From Nothopassalora personata (Eukaryota; Ascomycota; Dothideomycetes; Mycosphaerellales; Mycosphaerellaceae), in NCBI GenBank assembly GCA_033816765.1, contig CM066287.1:6882001-6946000 (forward strand): 64,000 nucleotides of DNA. Direction: 5' to 3'. The translations under genes and the position numbers were made by a program. The notes under the pieces were generated by a model that saw only the letters and a list, made by a program, of their open reading frames with translations, did not search any database and had not been told where the DNA came from. This document shows positions 45,342 through 56,900 of the stretch, in pieces (the first letter of the stretch is position 1; each line of letters opens with the position of its first letter).

Positions 45342-45735
45342 TATTAAGTTTAGTATAACCTAATGATATTACAAGTTAAGAAGATAAGCTTAATCGGGTT
45401 TATTCTCGGGCCGATAGGAAGTTAAGGGAGAGTAATAAAGTAGTAGCTATCTTATCTTATAGAGACTAAGTAGTAGTAAGGTAGAGGTTAGGTTATAGTA
45501 TATTCTAAACAGTAATATTAAATAGTAAGTTAAACGCCTTAAAACTACACGGGGTCCTTAGCGTTCCTAAATACAAAGGAGACTCGTAGTCGTATTTCGT
45601 CCGATTACTTAATTACTAGTAAGCGAGTAATCTCGAATTACTAAGTTACTAGTAAGCGAGTAATCTCGTGTAGCGTACGTAATCTTATCGGCTAATGGCT
45701 ATATATACCGTCGTAGCTTAACCTAAACCGTAATG
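45342..45735 (-). repeat. Element E 5' LTR (394 bp, two 33-bp repeats)
   Basis: Pairs with 38,468-38,894. It is shorter by one 33-bp unit. Its first bases read TATTAAGT (RIP of TGTTAGGT). The last base before the TSD is G rather than A, one non-RIP transition. Confidence 0.88.
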
Positions 45736-45740
45736 AGTAG

Positions 45741-48700
45741 TAACTAAGCTAAGCTACTTATCTATTAATTTTATAGCTCGGACGCGCTACTTATATATCT
45801 TCTTATAGAAGAGCTCCGAGTCTAGGCAGACCGTAGTATTAAGCTACTTTCTAGCATTAAGGATAACTTCGTTATCGTTCTAAGACTTTAAACCCGCTAG
45901 GGCATTAGATAGAGGGCTAATGCTACTAAGGTACACGCCCGTAGGGAAAGGATAGCCGGGTACTAGGCGTCGATACTTAAACCCTATAGCGCTCTTACTT
46001 AGCGTCTTAAAGTTACGATAGAGGTCTATTACCTAGTGTATACTCTAGCTTCTCTAGAGTTTAAGATAGTTATCGTCGCGGATCTCGATAAAGTAAGGGT
46101 TAATCTAACGTAGCGTCTTCTTATGTACGGCCTACCTTATTAGAACGCCTATAGTAGTTACCCGCATTTGCCTAGCGCTTAGGTCCTCTCTAAACTAGCT
46201 AATGCTATTTTTGCTTAGGTAATTCTAAACCCTAACCGAGAAGAAACGCTTAAATCGGCCGTCTTCTATATAGTCGTTAATCCGGTACTACTAGATAAAC
46301 TCTATAGCATTCTCTTACTTATAAAAACCGTATAAAAACGCCGGCCTACTAGTACCCTCTAAGTTGAGAGAGTATAGTATGTTAAGCCGGTTACTAGTCT
46401 AGTAGTTTTCAATTTCGAGGTTTAAGTCGACTATAGTATACTATACTATAGTGTTCGCGTTACCCCCCTAATAAGCCCTATTAAAGCTAAAAATCGTAGG
46501 CCTAGGGAAGGAGATAAACCGAGTATAGTGTTAAGGGTATAGCGCTACTTATAAGAGCTATAGCCCGGGGTCTTGTCGCATAAACTATTAGCTTAGAGAA
46601 TACTACATGTTCTAGTAGACGCCGCCGTTACTAACCTTGTTTAATTCTCGTAGGTACTATCGGTACACGTCGAATGCTCGACTTATTATCTCTCTAACCG
46701 TTTTAACCCGCGGCGCTAGTTTAGCGTTATTATACTAGTATAGTATGTTACTATTAATGTAGGTACCGGTGCTATTAAGATCGGCTTAGTTAGCTTCATT
46801 AATGCCGAATTTATCGAGGATCTAGTTATAGTTAGTATACGTAACGATACTACTCGTAGTGCCGACTTTACCTCGAACGCGGAGGTAGCTAAGCGGGTTA
46901 ATAGTCTTCTAACTACGCTTATTAGGGCGAAACCACGACCTATTCTTTACCTTAATAGCTAAAAAACTCTTACCTTTAAAGAGCTAGTCTTAGACCTTAA
47001 GCGTACGCTTGCATAGGGTATTAGCGGTAATACCGGGATTTGTAACGAAGTAGAGGGCCTTATAGTAGAAATCTCAAACATACTAATCGTACATTATAGC
47101 GCTAACCTTACTATCCCTCTTAAGAACCTACGAGATAGCATGTTCGAGCATCTTAAGGCCCGCTATCCGGTGCTTAGGTAGCTAGTTAATGCTATCTACG
47201 TTAATCGAGTTTCTAAACTTAACGCTATAGTACCGCTTATTATAGGTGTAGTTAGCGCGCTTAATCCGGAGGGCCTCGTCTTCTTATAGGATCTAATCCT
47301 TAAAGACTAATATATCCCTAATTATAGCCGAAGATAATATAGTAAGTATCGGATTACTATTCTTAGTTAAGGCCGGAGTGGATCGTAGAGTACTAACCGG
47401 TGTACCTAGCGGACTGCCCTCGCGTATAGGTGCGCCGTCTAGCGTTCGGTTAGGCGAGGATCGAGTAGGCGTAGTTATGCCCTTACCTATGCTCTCGCCT
47501 ATACGGAGCTACTTAAGTCGACTCGACTTACGACCGCCTCTCGATAGGACTATAGGCTAGGTAGAGGCTAGTAGTAGAGTTAGCGTAGTACTCTTTATAC
47601 GTCCTTTACCTTTACTACCCGGTAGTAGCTAACGTAGCTAAGGCTATTACTAGCTAGATAGTCCAGGTTAATCTATACTGTCCTCTAGGGACGCGGACTT
47701 CTTAGTAATAGTACCCTCTATAAAGTATAGAAGGCTATCCTTATAGACGGCTAGGCGGTATCTTCTAATAATCTCCCTACTCTTAGCCGACTACGGATTA
47801 ATGCTACGTGCTTTAGCCTCCCTATCGCACCGGGTAAGATTGCTAGGCTCTAGAATTCGCTTACGATCTATACCCTTACGGCCGATCCTTATACGCTAGA
47901 TTAATGCCCTCTAAATTCTACTAATAGCCTACTATAATCTAGATACTTATTAATAAAGGCCGTGAACTAGCGGCGCCCGCTATTAGTACTATAAAGCTCG
48001 GAGATAACGCGTCGATTAAGAATCTTATTGTCTATCTACTATAGCTAGTAGCGGGTAAGCGTAGCTCGAAGAGTCTTCTCTCGGTTACGAATCTCTAAAC
48101 CGGTCTTACGAATCTTACCGACGATAGGAAACAAGACATCGAGCTTCTTATTACTAAGGAATTTATCCTAGTAGCTCTTACCTATGCCGCTCTTAACTTC
48201 CTTAAAAAACAGGTTAACCTAGACGGAGCAGTCTTCGAACACCTTCTCGAAGCCCTTATAGAAGTCCTTTAACACCTTAACCCGCTTCTAAGGACTAAGC
48301 TCTCGGAACATAACATTAGCGGCGGACTTCGGCGTGTTTATATTAGTAAGGACATGCTTAACGTTGTCCGGTAGACGAAGGGACTCGAATAAGGTCTAAG
48401 GTAGGCGGGTAAGCCTAGTAATAGTACTAGTAAGCGCTATGCTCGAGCTAGCCGGGCGTAACGAAGGACTAGCTAAAGCTATAATAACTAGGATTCGCTA
48501 GTAGTAAGATCGTAAGAGTTAGCTATCTCGTAGTACTACTTTAGAGTGTTAGTAAGCTTTAAAAGCTTAATGTCGGGGTAGGGGCTTTAAAGAAGGTTAA
48601 GGTCGTAAAGAGAGAGGCTAAAGAACTGTCTAATGTATATAGTAATTAGTGTTAGTGTTAGTTGTCGGTAAGGATATACTAGTGTTTAAAGAAAAAGAGA

Positions 48701-51326
48701 AAGTAGTAGGTAGAGAGCTACGCTTAAGTATACCTCTTAGCGTATGTCCCTATAACCGTTATAAGGTAGTAGTACCGAGACCGGTCTTATAAGTAGTAAG
48801 AGTAGTGCTATTAAGGTTATACTAAAGGTCCGATAACCTTACATATAACCGAAAACTAGTACTAGTGACTACCTAGGTGAGCATTTAATAGAGACATACT
48901 ATACTATTACGTAATCCGATTTAGTCCCGAGACCGGTAAATGTAACTCTACTAACTAAGGTCTAACTAAGGTAAGAACACCCTATAAAGTAAAGTCTAGA
49001 TAACTGAATTGGCTTAATAAACTAAAGGGCATACGCAATACATGTCTAAGGGAAGTGAACTCCGTACGCTATTGCTAACTAATTAGTTCTTAGCCTCGAT
49101 CCTACTAAACTGTAAAATTTCGGCTATAGAAAGGTTATAAGGCCTAACCTATAGCTTCTTAGATTCTAGTTTAGGATCCGATCCCCTTTCGTTAACTCCT
49201 ATAGGTAGTACCTCTTCGTCGGCGATAGGCTCGATCTCGTTTAAATTACTACTGTCTTCGCTATTAGCGACATCTCCCTCCCCTATTACGAGATTGATCC
49301 TATTATCTAAGCTTAGTACTCCTATGTTATCCGGGCGAAGCTCTAGAACTAGCTTAAGGTTTTCTCGTGCCTAAACACCCTTTATTAGCGTACTATTAAG
49401 TTCCATAAGAATATAGGTACTAAACTCCCTAGAGACACTAGATACCCGATATGGACCTTACTATCGGTAACCGATCTTACGTAAGAATTTATCCTTATAT
49501 AGCTTATTGAACCTTATAATAAGGTCGCCCTTCTAGAAATTAAGAAAGTTAACATTCCGGTAAGAATTAAAGTAGTCCTTACTAAGTTCTCTTAGTCGCT
49601 TCCTTCGAGTATGTAGCTCTTCTAAACTAAGGTCTCGAGCCTAGAGTTAACGCGTACGTATAGTAAGGAGGTCCTTAGTCGTCCTTACCGATCCCTATTA
49701 ATAATTCGCCTACGTCGGGTACTTAACCTCAATTGGCAGAATCGTGCGATAACTATATAGGACCTAAGCTAGCGTTATTCTAGTAGTACGATAGGTCGTG
49801 GTCCTATTAGCCTATAACATAGCGGGTACCTATTGCTCCTATCCGCGGTATGTGTTCCTTATAAGCTTTACTAACGCTATAAGAATCGGACGGTGTCTAA
49901 CCTCGACCGGAGTATTAGATTACGGATAGTACGGTAATATTCGGATCCTTCGAATACTAAGTCCTACGAGTAACCGCTTAACCTTAGCCGTATAAACCGT
50001 AGCGTTATTAAGTATAATTTTAGCATAGTAGCCGTGGCTATAGAAGACATCCTTATATAGGAACTTAGTAACCGTCTTAGAGCTAGGAGGTGCCCTCGTT
50101 ACTCTAGCCTCGATCTAGTTGCTAAGTGCTTCGCGCGTAACTAGGAGGTATCTATTTTTATGCACCTAGACGGGGTCCGAGTACTACTTCTTACTAATAA
50201 CCTAAAGGGTCGATAAGTAAAGCTTACTAGCGCGCTAGTTACCTTCGCGAAACCTATAAGGAGCACAACTTTAAACCTACGTAGAGACATCGGCGAAGCA
50301 CCCGTCCTAGTAATACCGATCGGAAATAAGGTTGTATACGACCTTAGCGCTGCGATAACCGTGTCTTTTATAGCATTCTATAACGATCTCCTTCTAAGCC
50401 TTATTATCGTTAATTATAAGTTGTAACGGTACTCCTCGGCGCTTCTAGAAGAATAGTAACTAATCTCGGATAAAGAAGTTAACGCTCTTCTTTACTAGCT
50501 GCCGGTACTTAGTACGGGTAACACTATCGGGCCGGGTCCTAGTTTCTATAACCTAAGTAAGTTACTAAGAGCTCTTAGAGTATTAGTCCCCGAGATGTCG
50601 TGTTTTCCGGATTTTAACTAGATAGGTGTCGACCTGCTCCGGGTACCCGAATAGCTTATTATCAATTATCTAGTCGACTTCGTCTTCGATAGCTTCTCTA
50701 GGTTCCTAAGGTATAGAGGGTCTACGAGACAGGGCATCTAGGCTAGTGTGCCTAGTCCCCGTAACGTGCTTTACTTCGAACGTAAATAGCCTAATCTATA
50801 CGACCCACCGGGCTATTACCGAGTTAGGCAGGTCCGAAGCCGGCCGGTTAAGCTACTATATAAGTGTCTTAGCATTAACCTTAAGGACAAAATTAACGCT
50901 AGTAACATATCTCTAGATCTTCTTAAGCCCCTTAAGGACCCTAAGGCATTCCCGCTTACTAGTATTATATCTAGATTCTAACGCGTTCTAGATTCTACTC
51001 TTATACCGCACCGGGTAACGCCGTCGGGTACTATCTATTAATTCTTAAGAAACGATACATCCCTATCTAGTGCCGCTAGCATTAACTAAGATAAAGATAG
51101 ACCTAGCACTAGGTAAGTAGTAGAGGGTAACTAAGGCTAGAGCCTATATAAGGTATCTAGTAACCTCTTCTTTCGAGAACTGCTTATTTTCTATCTAGGT
51201 AAACTCGGCGTCCTTCTTTAGTAGCTTATACATTAGTCGAGCAATAATAACGAACTAGGGGATCTATATCCGGAAGTACATATATAGTCCTATATAGGTG
51301 CGGACCTCCTTAATATAGGTAGGCGT
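45741..51326 (-). mobile_element. Element D', segment 2
   Basis: Collinear with D from about 26,425 to 32,023. It contains most of the accessory ORF (45,741 to about 48,500), the spacer with a decayed palindrome (about 48,919-48,942), integrase (about 49,100-50,450) and RNase H (about 50,640-51,100). It ends at the G insertion (TSD GGCGT at 51,322-51,326). RIP changes differ from those in D at many sites, so the two copies mutated at least partly independently. Confidence 0.87.
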
Positions 51327-51487
51327 TGTGACGGCCCATGGCCGCACAGCGAGTGAACGTGGCGAGTTACGTGACCGGGCCCGGGCCGACCCGCGTGCCT
51401 CGGCTTGTATATTAACTTCTCGCGCCTCGCGCACCTCTTAGATAGCTTGTCTAACAACTTCGTACTACCTAAGCAGGTGCCCTTACA
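51327..51487 (+). repeat. Element G 5' LTR (161 bp)
   Basis: TGTGACGG...CCTTACA, unusually short. It contains a GC-rich GGGCCCGGGCC block (about 51,377-51,387) and a TATA-like box TATATTAA at 51,408-51,415. Confidence 0.95.
51408..51457 (+). promoter_or_regulatory. Element G core promoter and predicted transcript start
   Basis: TATATTAA at 51,408-51,415 is followed about 35-41 bp downstream by GTCTAACAA (51,449-51,457), which complements the primer-binding site. If transcription starts at about 51,449, the RNA 5' end can prime its own reverse transcription. The start position is inferred from this match. Confidence 0.6.
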
Positions 51488-51489
51488 CT

Positions 51490-51498
51490 TTGTTAGAC
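51490..51498 (+). other. Element G primer-binding site (self-complementary)
   Basis: TTGTTAGAC, two bases after the LTR, is the exact reverse complement of GTCTAACAA inside the LTR (51,449-51,457). This is the arrangement known for Tf1/sushi elements, which use the 5' end of their own mRNA as primer. There is no TGG expected for a tRNA primer. Confidence 0.7.
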
Positions 51499-51716
51499 CG
51501 TTCTTTTCCGCAGACAAGCTGCGAAGGATCTGCGAAGGGCAGATCAAGTAACGCGACAAGCGCGTTGAGTCCACAGGCCGAGTGCGACTCCAAGAAAAGT
51601 GCGACGACAAACGCACTCAAGTTAAGTCAACAAACGCACGCAGAGAAGACGTGCCCAAGTTAAGTCAACACCCCAAGTCAACAAGCGCGACACCCCATCG
51701 CGCCCAAGGTAACGAG

Positions 51717-53915
51717 ATGGTGCGTCAGAATGGACGCCAGTCGCTGCTGGCAATGCGACCAGTGGTGCAACGCGAGTCGGTGCTCAACACACAGACTCAA
51801 GGTCGCGATGCGACGCAAGAGCAAGAACAAGACCGCCAGTATCAGAAGATGATTGAACTAGGCAAGCCCGTCACTGATCCACAGCCATACCTCAACATCA
51901 GCGATTTCCTACACGACGACGAGATCATCGAGGAAGAAGGCAAGGAGGCTATGGTAGCCGTGGACTACATGGACGATGCAGCGACGGACGAAGCAGAAGA
52001 GGGAGCCGAGGAAGCACAACAAGTCGCGAAGACCTATCGAGCGACACTCAAGTCCCTCACTCAACTCGATATCAAGAAGTTCGAGAAGCTGTACGGCAGC
52101 GACGTTTCCGCACCTCCCGCCATCCACTTCATCCTCCGCCGCGGCGAACAGGAATACCGCAACGTCTCGAAGCTTGCAGAGATGTTGTACACGAGCTGTC
52201 ACCAGAGCCAAGAATATGGAGACAAAGTTCAGAAGGAACTCGACAAGGTTCAAAAGGATCTCGGGGATGCGAAGAAGCAGGTGTCGGACTTGGACAAGTT
52301 ACTGAAGGCCTCCGATGCCCAGCAAAAGGACCTGCGCGACCACCTGGCTAAAGTCACCGCCGATCGTGACACCGCCAGCGCTGAGCGCGACACAGTTATC
52401 AAGGACCTGGACACCGTCAAGATCGAACTCGATGCACTTAAGGCCCTGCCCATTCCAACTGACTCCCAGAAAGCGTACGAGCATGCCAAGCAAGCAATGG
52501 TCTGGGTCAAGGAGCGAGAGGCTCGCATTGGAGAGCTGGAGCGTGAAGTGGACAACTACGAAGAAGCCGTTGCCGATCACGAGCGCGACATCCAAGCCCT
52601 TCGCAACGCGCATGCTAAGGAGCTCGAAGCAGCCGAGCAGCGTGGGCGCACCGAAGCACGAGGCAAGGATCGTCGCTCCTCGCTCTCACGTTCCATCTCT
52701 CGTCGACGTGCTGGAAGAGAGCCATCACCGCCGAAGGACCAAGGCAGGACTGGCAAGCAGTCCAGCGGCGGAGACTCATCCGATGAGTCAGGTGAAGAGG
52801 TTAGCAAGAAGGACAGGGCTGGCAAGCAGCGCAAGAGCAGGAAGCCGAGATACGATCCGGATAGCAGTGACAGCAGCAGCAGCAGTAGCAGCGACGAGTC
52901 CTCAGACGATGACCGCCGCGCTCGCCGCCGCAAGTCCAAGAAGACCAAGAAGGTCACCAAGATCAACTTCAACAACATCCTGGACATCGACGAGTCACTC
53001 GATCGTCCTTGGAAGACGGACCGAAGTGTCGAAGGCCCCAAGCATAAGTTTCAAGGCGACCTCAGCAAGGAAGGCGACCTGAAGGGACCATCGCTTGAGA
53101 AGTGGCTCAGCGCACTGGAGACCAAGCTCGCCGCCACCACGTTCCGTGACAAGGATGCCGTGCTCAAGTTCATACTGGATTACACCGACGGAGGCGCTTG
53201 GGCGCTGCTCAACCCGAAGGTTCCATCCATCGCAGGCATCATGAGCGGAAGCGAGCGCCCGTATTCATCAGTCAACAAGATGATGAAGTCCCTCATCGAG
53301 TGGTACGGCGATCGCAACCCCGTCGGCCGCGCTCGCGACAACATGGCTGTGTTGAAGCAGCCAGAGGACAACTCCAAGGACTCCTTCGCCGAACTCTACC
53401 GCGAGTGGCGCCGTTATGCCAACTTGATGCGCATGACCGGAGAAGACGCTATGGACAACCTCATGCGCAAGCTCAACTACCGCTATCTGATCCGCTATCA
53501 GCAAGCAAACCCTAAGACCCTCAGCGAAGCAGTCGATGCCCTGTTCAAGGCTGAGGAGGATTTCAAGGTCGCCGAGACTCTTCACCCGAAGAAGAAGTCT
53601 ACGGCCAAGAAGGACGACAAGAAGGACGACAAGAAGGACGACAAGAAGGACGACAAGCCCAACGGCACCACTCCAGCCGGATCTGGCGGAGGCGGCTCAA
53701 AGAATCGCCGCAAGGTGGACCGCCTGCCATGGGACTCTCGCCCAGCTGAGTTCAAGCACCTCACTCTTCTTGACGACGCTGAGACTGAGCGTTGCATGAA
53801 GGAGAGACTGTGCAAGAAGTGCCGCAAGCCAGGTCACCAGCTGACCGACAAGGAGTGTGAGCTCTGGAACTACCAGATGCCACCGCGCCCGACTACCCAG
53901 TCGGAAAAAGCCTAG
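51717..53915 (+). CDS. gag: Element G Gag, 732 aa
   Basis: The structural protein that forms the virus-like particle in the cytoplasm and packages element RNA. The open frame reaches back to 51,582, but the first ATG is 51,717. Residues about 166-315 are a long Lys/Glu/Asp/Leu heptad coiled coil. About 316-415 is a Ser/Arg/Lys-rich basic segment with a poly-Ser run. About 455-620 is a retrotransposon capsid-type domain (LEKWLSALE... to LFKAEEDF). A Lys-Asp-Asp-Lys repeat follows. The zinc knuckle is C699, C702, H707, C714, so the last spacing is six instead of the usual four. At 732 aa it is long for gypsy Gag, mainly because of the coiled coil. TAG at 53,913 ends it. Pol continues in the -1 frame. 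Confidence 0.9.
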   Translation: MVRQNGRQSLLAMRPVVQRESVLNTQTQGRDATQEQEQDRQYQKMIELGKPVTDPQPYLNISDFLHDDEIIEEEGKEAMVAVDYMDDAATDEAEEGAEEAQQVAKTYRATLKSLTQLDIKKFEKLYGSDVSAPPAIHFILRRGEQEYRNVSKLAEMLYTSCHQSQEYGDKVQKELDKVQKDLGDAKKQVSDLDKLLKASDAQQKDLRDHLAKVTADRDTASAERDTVIKDLDTVKIELDALKALPIPTDSQKAYEHAKQAMVWVKEREARIGELEREVDNYEEAVADHERDIQALRNAHAKELEAAEQRGRTEARGKDRRSSLSRSISRRRAGREPSPPKDQGRTGKQSSGGDSSDESGEEVSKKDRAGKQRKSRKPRYDPDSSDSSSSSSSDESSDDDRRARRRKSKKTKKVTKINFNNILDIDESLDRPWKTDRSVEGPKHKFQGDLSKEGDLKGPSLEKWLSALETKLAATTFRDKDAVLKFILDYTDGGAWALLNPKVPSIAGIMSGSERPYSSVNKMMKSLIEWYGDRNPVGRARDNMAVLKQPEDNSKDSFAELYREWRRYANLMRMTGEDAMDNLMRKLNYRYLIRYQQANPKTLSEAVDALFKAEEDFKVAETLHPKKKSTAKKDDKKDDKKDDKKDDKPNGTTPAGSGGGGSKNRRKVDRLPWDSRPAEFKHLTLLDDAETERCMKERLCKKCRKPGHQLTDKECELWNYQMPPRPTTQSEKA
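53903..53912 (+). other. Candidate -1 frameshift site between gag and pol
   Basis: Gag reads TCG GAA AAA GCC TAG. The pol frame is -1 relative to it and is open from 53,861, so the frames overlap by 55 bp. The A5 run (53,905-53,909) just before the gag stop lets the A-site AAA re-pair after a one-base slip. It is not a perfect X-XXY-YYZ heptamer, so the mechanism is inference. Confidence 0.5.
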
Positions 53916-56900
53916 TCCACTCGTTGAGCGCAACAACCAGTGGACTGGATACGAACACGTCAACGTCAAGGCCGAAGTCAGAAGGGATTGGGGAAGGTGA
54001 TCTCAGAATATCATCTCATTCCTTACGAATGGTGCACATAGAGCACAACCCTGTAATAGGATCACACCTAGTGGTGCCTTGCACAGCGAATGGAAAATAT
54101 GCATTCTCATTCCTTGATGACGGAGCCAATTCAAACTACGTTGACATCGTATATGCGCGAAAGAATGACCTGCCACTCTCGAAGCTGGACAGCCCATTGG
54201 CACTGGGCCTCGCCGACATGTCCACTGCAAAGGAAATGATCGAATACCGTACGGAGCTCACCCTGGAGATCAACGGGCACTCCGAAGTGATCAATGCCTG
54301 GCTCACCAACCTCGAATACGACATCGTCTTGGGGAGACCATGGCACGACAAGCATCAACCAGGCCTGCATTATGAGTCCGGCACTATGACGCTCGATTCT
54401 CAACACTGCAAGGACAACTGCCTGTCCGGAAAGGAAGCGACGTGGGTGCAGTCAGTCAATGATCAAGACCAGAACCCAGTCCTTACGTTCCAGACCCACG
54501 AGGAGCTTCCTAGCAAGTACCGCTCGGCAACCGTGGAAGAAGATGACGAAGGAGATGTCACTTGGCAGCACGCCCGTCTGCCACTGCCGGCTGACGGCGA
54601 AGACACCATCAAGCGCATGACAACGCGCGGCCCTGGAAAAGTTCGCCGGGCTGCTAAGAGACTCGAAGCAAAGGAAGCAAAGGCCGCTGTGGCAGCAGCA
54701 GTAGCAGCAGCTGCCGAAGCCGCAGCTCAACAAGCAGAAGAGCCTAAGAAGAACATCGACATCAAAGAAGTCAATGCAGACTACTTCGTGCGCCTCGCCA
54801 AGCAAAAGGGCGCGCAAGTTCACCTGATGTATGTCTATGACCCCAAGGTGGAGCAGCAGCGAGCGGGCGACTCGCTTGCCGCTTGCGCCATGACGGCGCA
54901 CAACATGAAGACAGTTGCTGGAGGCAACTGTAAGATGCTGTCAGACGAAAAGACGATCTCAAGGCTGAACGCGCGTGCCGCTGCATTCATACCAGCATCA
55001 GAACGTGTAGCCCCAACACTCCGTTCCTGCAAGATGCACGCACAAGCAGACGTGGACAAGTTCATGAAAGTCAACGACCAAGAGATCGATCCAAAGGACC
55101 ACCTTATGCCAACATACCACGAGTTCGCTGATTGCTTCTCGAAGAAGGCTTCAGAAGAGCTTCCGCCACACCGGCCTGGGATTGACCATGAGATCAAGCT
55201 GAAACCCGATGCCGTGCCACCCTTCAAGCGACCATACCGCATGTCTAAGCAAGAAGACGAGATCATCAAGCACTGGACTGACGAACAGATCGCCCAAGGC
55301 AAGATCCGCAAGAATGAAGGCCGCGCCGATGCTGCATCTCCGTGCCTTATCGTCAAGAAGCCAGGAGGTGGGTTGAGAGTATGCGTTGATTACAGAGCCC
55401 TCAATGCACTTACCATCAAGTCAAGATACCCTATTCCCCTGATGCAGGACACCTTGAACCGCATCGCAGGAAAGAAGTGGTTTACGAAGCTAGATGTGAT
55501 TGCAGCATTCAACCGCATCCGCATCGCAAAGGGGCATGAGTGGATGACAGCGTTCACTACCCGCTATGGGCAGTTCGAATGTCTAGTCATGCCATTCGGC
55601 CTATGCAACGCCCCAGGAACGTTCCAAGCTTATGTGAACGACACGCTACGGGAGTTCCTAGATGACTTTGCATCAGCCTATCTAGATGATATCCTCATCT
55701 TTAGCGACACGCTTGAAGAGCACATTGGACATGTGAAGAAGGTGCTAGGGCGCTGCAGAGACGCAGGCCTGCAACTTGATATCAAGAAGTGTGAATTCCA
55801 CACCCAATCGACCAAGTACCTTGGCCTTATTATTGGCAAGGACGGCATCTCCATGTGCCCGGAGAAGGTGAGAGCAGTGCAAGAATGGGAAACACCTCGT
55901 AATGTCACGGATGTGCTTGCATTCAACGGATTCGCTGGCTTCTATCGACGATTCATCAAGAACTACAGCAAGATAACACTGCCGCTTACCCGCCTCACCA
56001 AGAAAGACGTGCCATGGCAATGGACGGCAGAGTGCCAAGCAGCGTTCGACGGCCTCAAGAAAGCATTCACCGATGCAGAAGGAGAAATCCTCGCAGTCTT
56101 CCAGCATGGGCTGGAGACAGTGCTTGAGACTGACGCTTCGGACTTCGTCACCGCAGCGGTCCTCTCCCAACGTCATAATGGCATCTTGAGACCAGTGGCA
56201 TATCTGTCTAAGAAGATGTCACCCCAGGAATGCAACTACGACATCTATGACAAAGAGTTGCTCGCTATTGTCAAAGCGTTCGATGAATGGCGTCCTGAGC
56301 TGGCAGCAGGTGACATCGATGACAAGGACTGCGTGGGCAGCGATTGCGAGAACTTCCTGGCCGACCCAAGTGGCAAGCCAGTGCTCGTCTACTCAGACCA
56401 CAAGAACCTTGAGTACTTCATGACCACGAAGGAACTCAACCGGCGCCAAGCACGCTGGGCAGAATTCCTATCGCAATTCCACTTCAAGATCATCTACAGA
56501 CCAGGAGTGCAGGGAGGCAAGCCCGATAGCCTTACCCGCCGCTCACAAGATGCGATACGCAAGGACGAGGATGATCCCCGGCACACGCAGCAGCATCGCG
56601 TGTTGCTAGGACCCGAATTGTTTATGCCGAACTTGTTAGCCAGCAGAATCCTACAACTCGCGGCATCGGAAGCCACCGGCGTTGTGGATGAGGACCTACA
56701 ACGCGACATCCGATCCCTATACGAACAGCAAGAACCACAAGAGGCCCTGCAACAGCTGGCAGCTGGCGACAAGGTGAAGATGCTCCACAGGCACAAGATC
56801 GACCCTAAGCACGCGATGGCAGTAGATGGAATGATCTACGTCAAGAACAGAGAAGGTGGCTACAGCCTGTATGTCCCAGAACCAGCTGAAGATGATGAAG

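Larger units (their letters stand above)
38468..45735 (-). mobile_element. Element E: RIP-degraded chromovirus, 7,268 bp including a solo LTR
   Basis: LTRs at 38,468-38,894 and 45,342-45,735, with TSD AGTAG at 38,463-38,467 and 45,736-45,740. It interrupts D', which continues in register at 45,741. The minus orientation is shown by the purine tract beside the left LTR and by gag at the right. Without the 324-bp solo-LTR insertion it is about 6.94 kb, close to A. RIP has destroyed the frames. Confidence 0.92.

Noticed and set aside
51290..51616. Minus-strand frame across the G 5' LTR (and its twin at 58,359-58,709)
   Set aside because: Both contain the same LTR-derived reading and are shadows of the GC-rich LTR and pol.
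51582..51716. 45-residue N-terminal extension of G Gag
   Set aside because: The frame is open but begins with GTG. The first in-frame ATG is 51,717, so the extension is probably untranslated leader.
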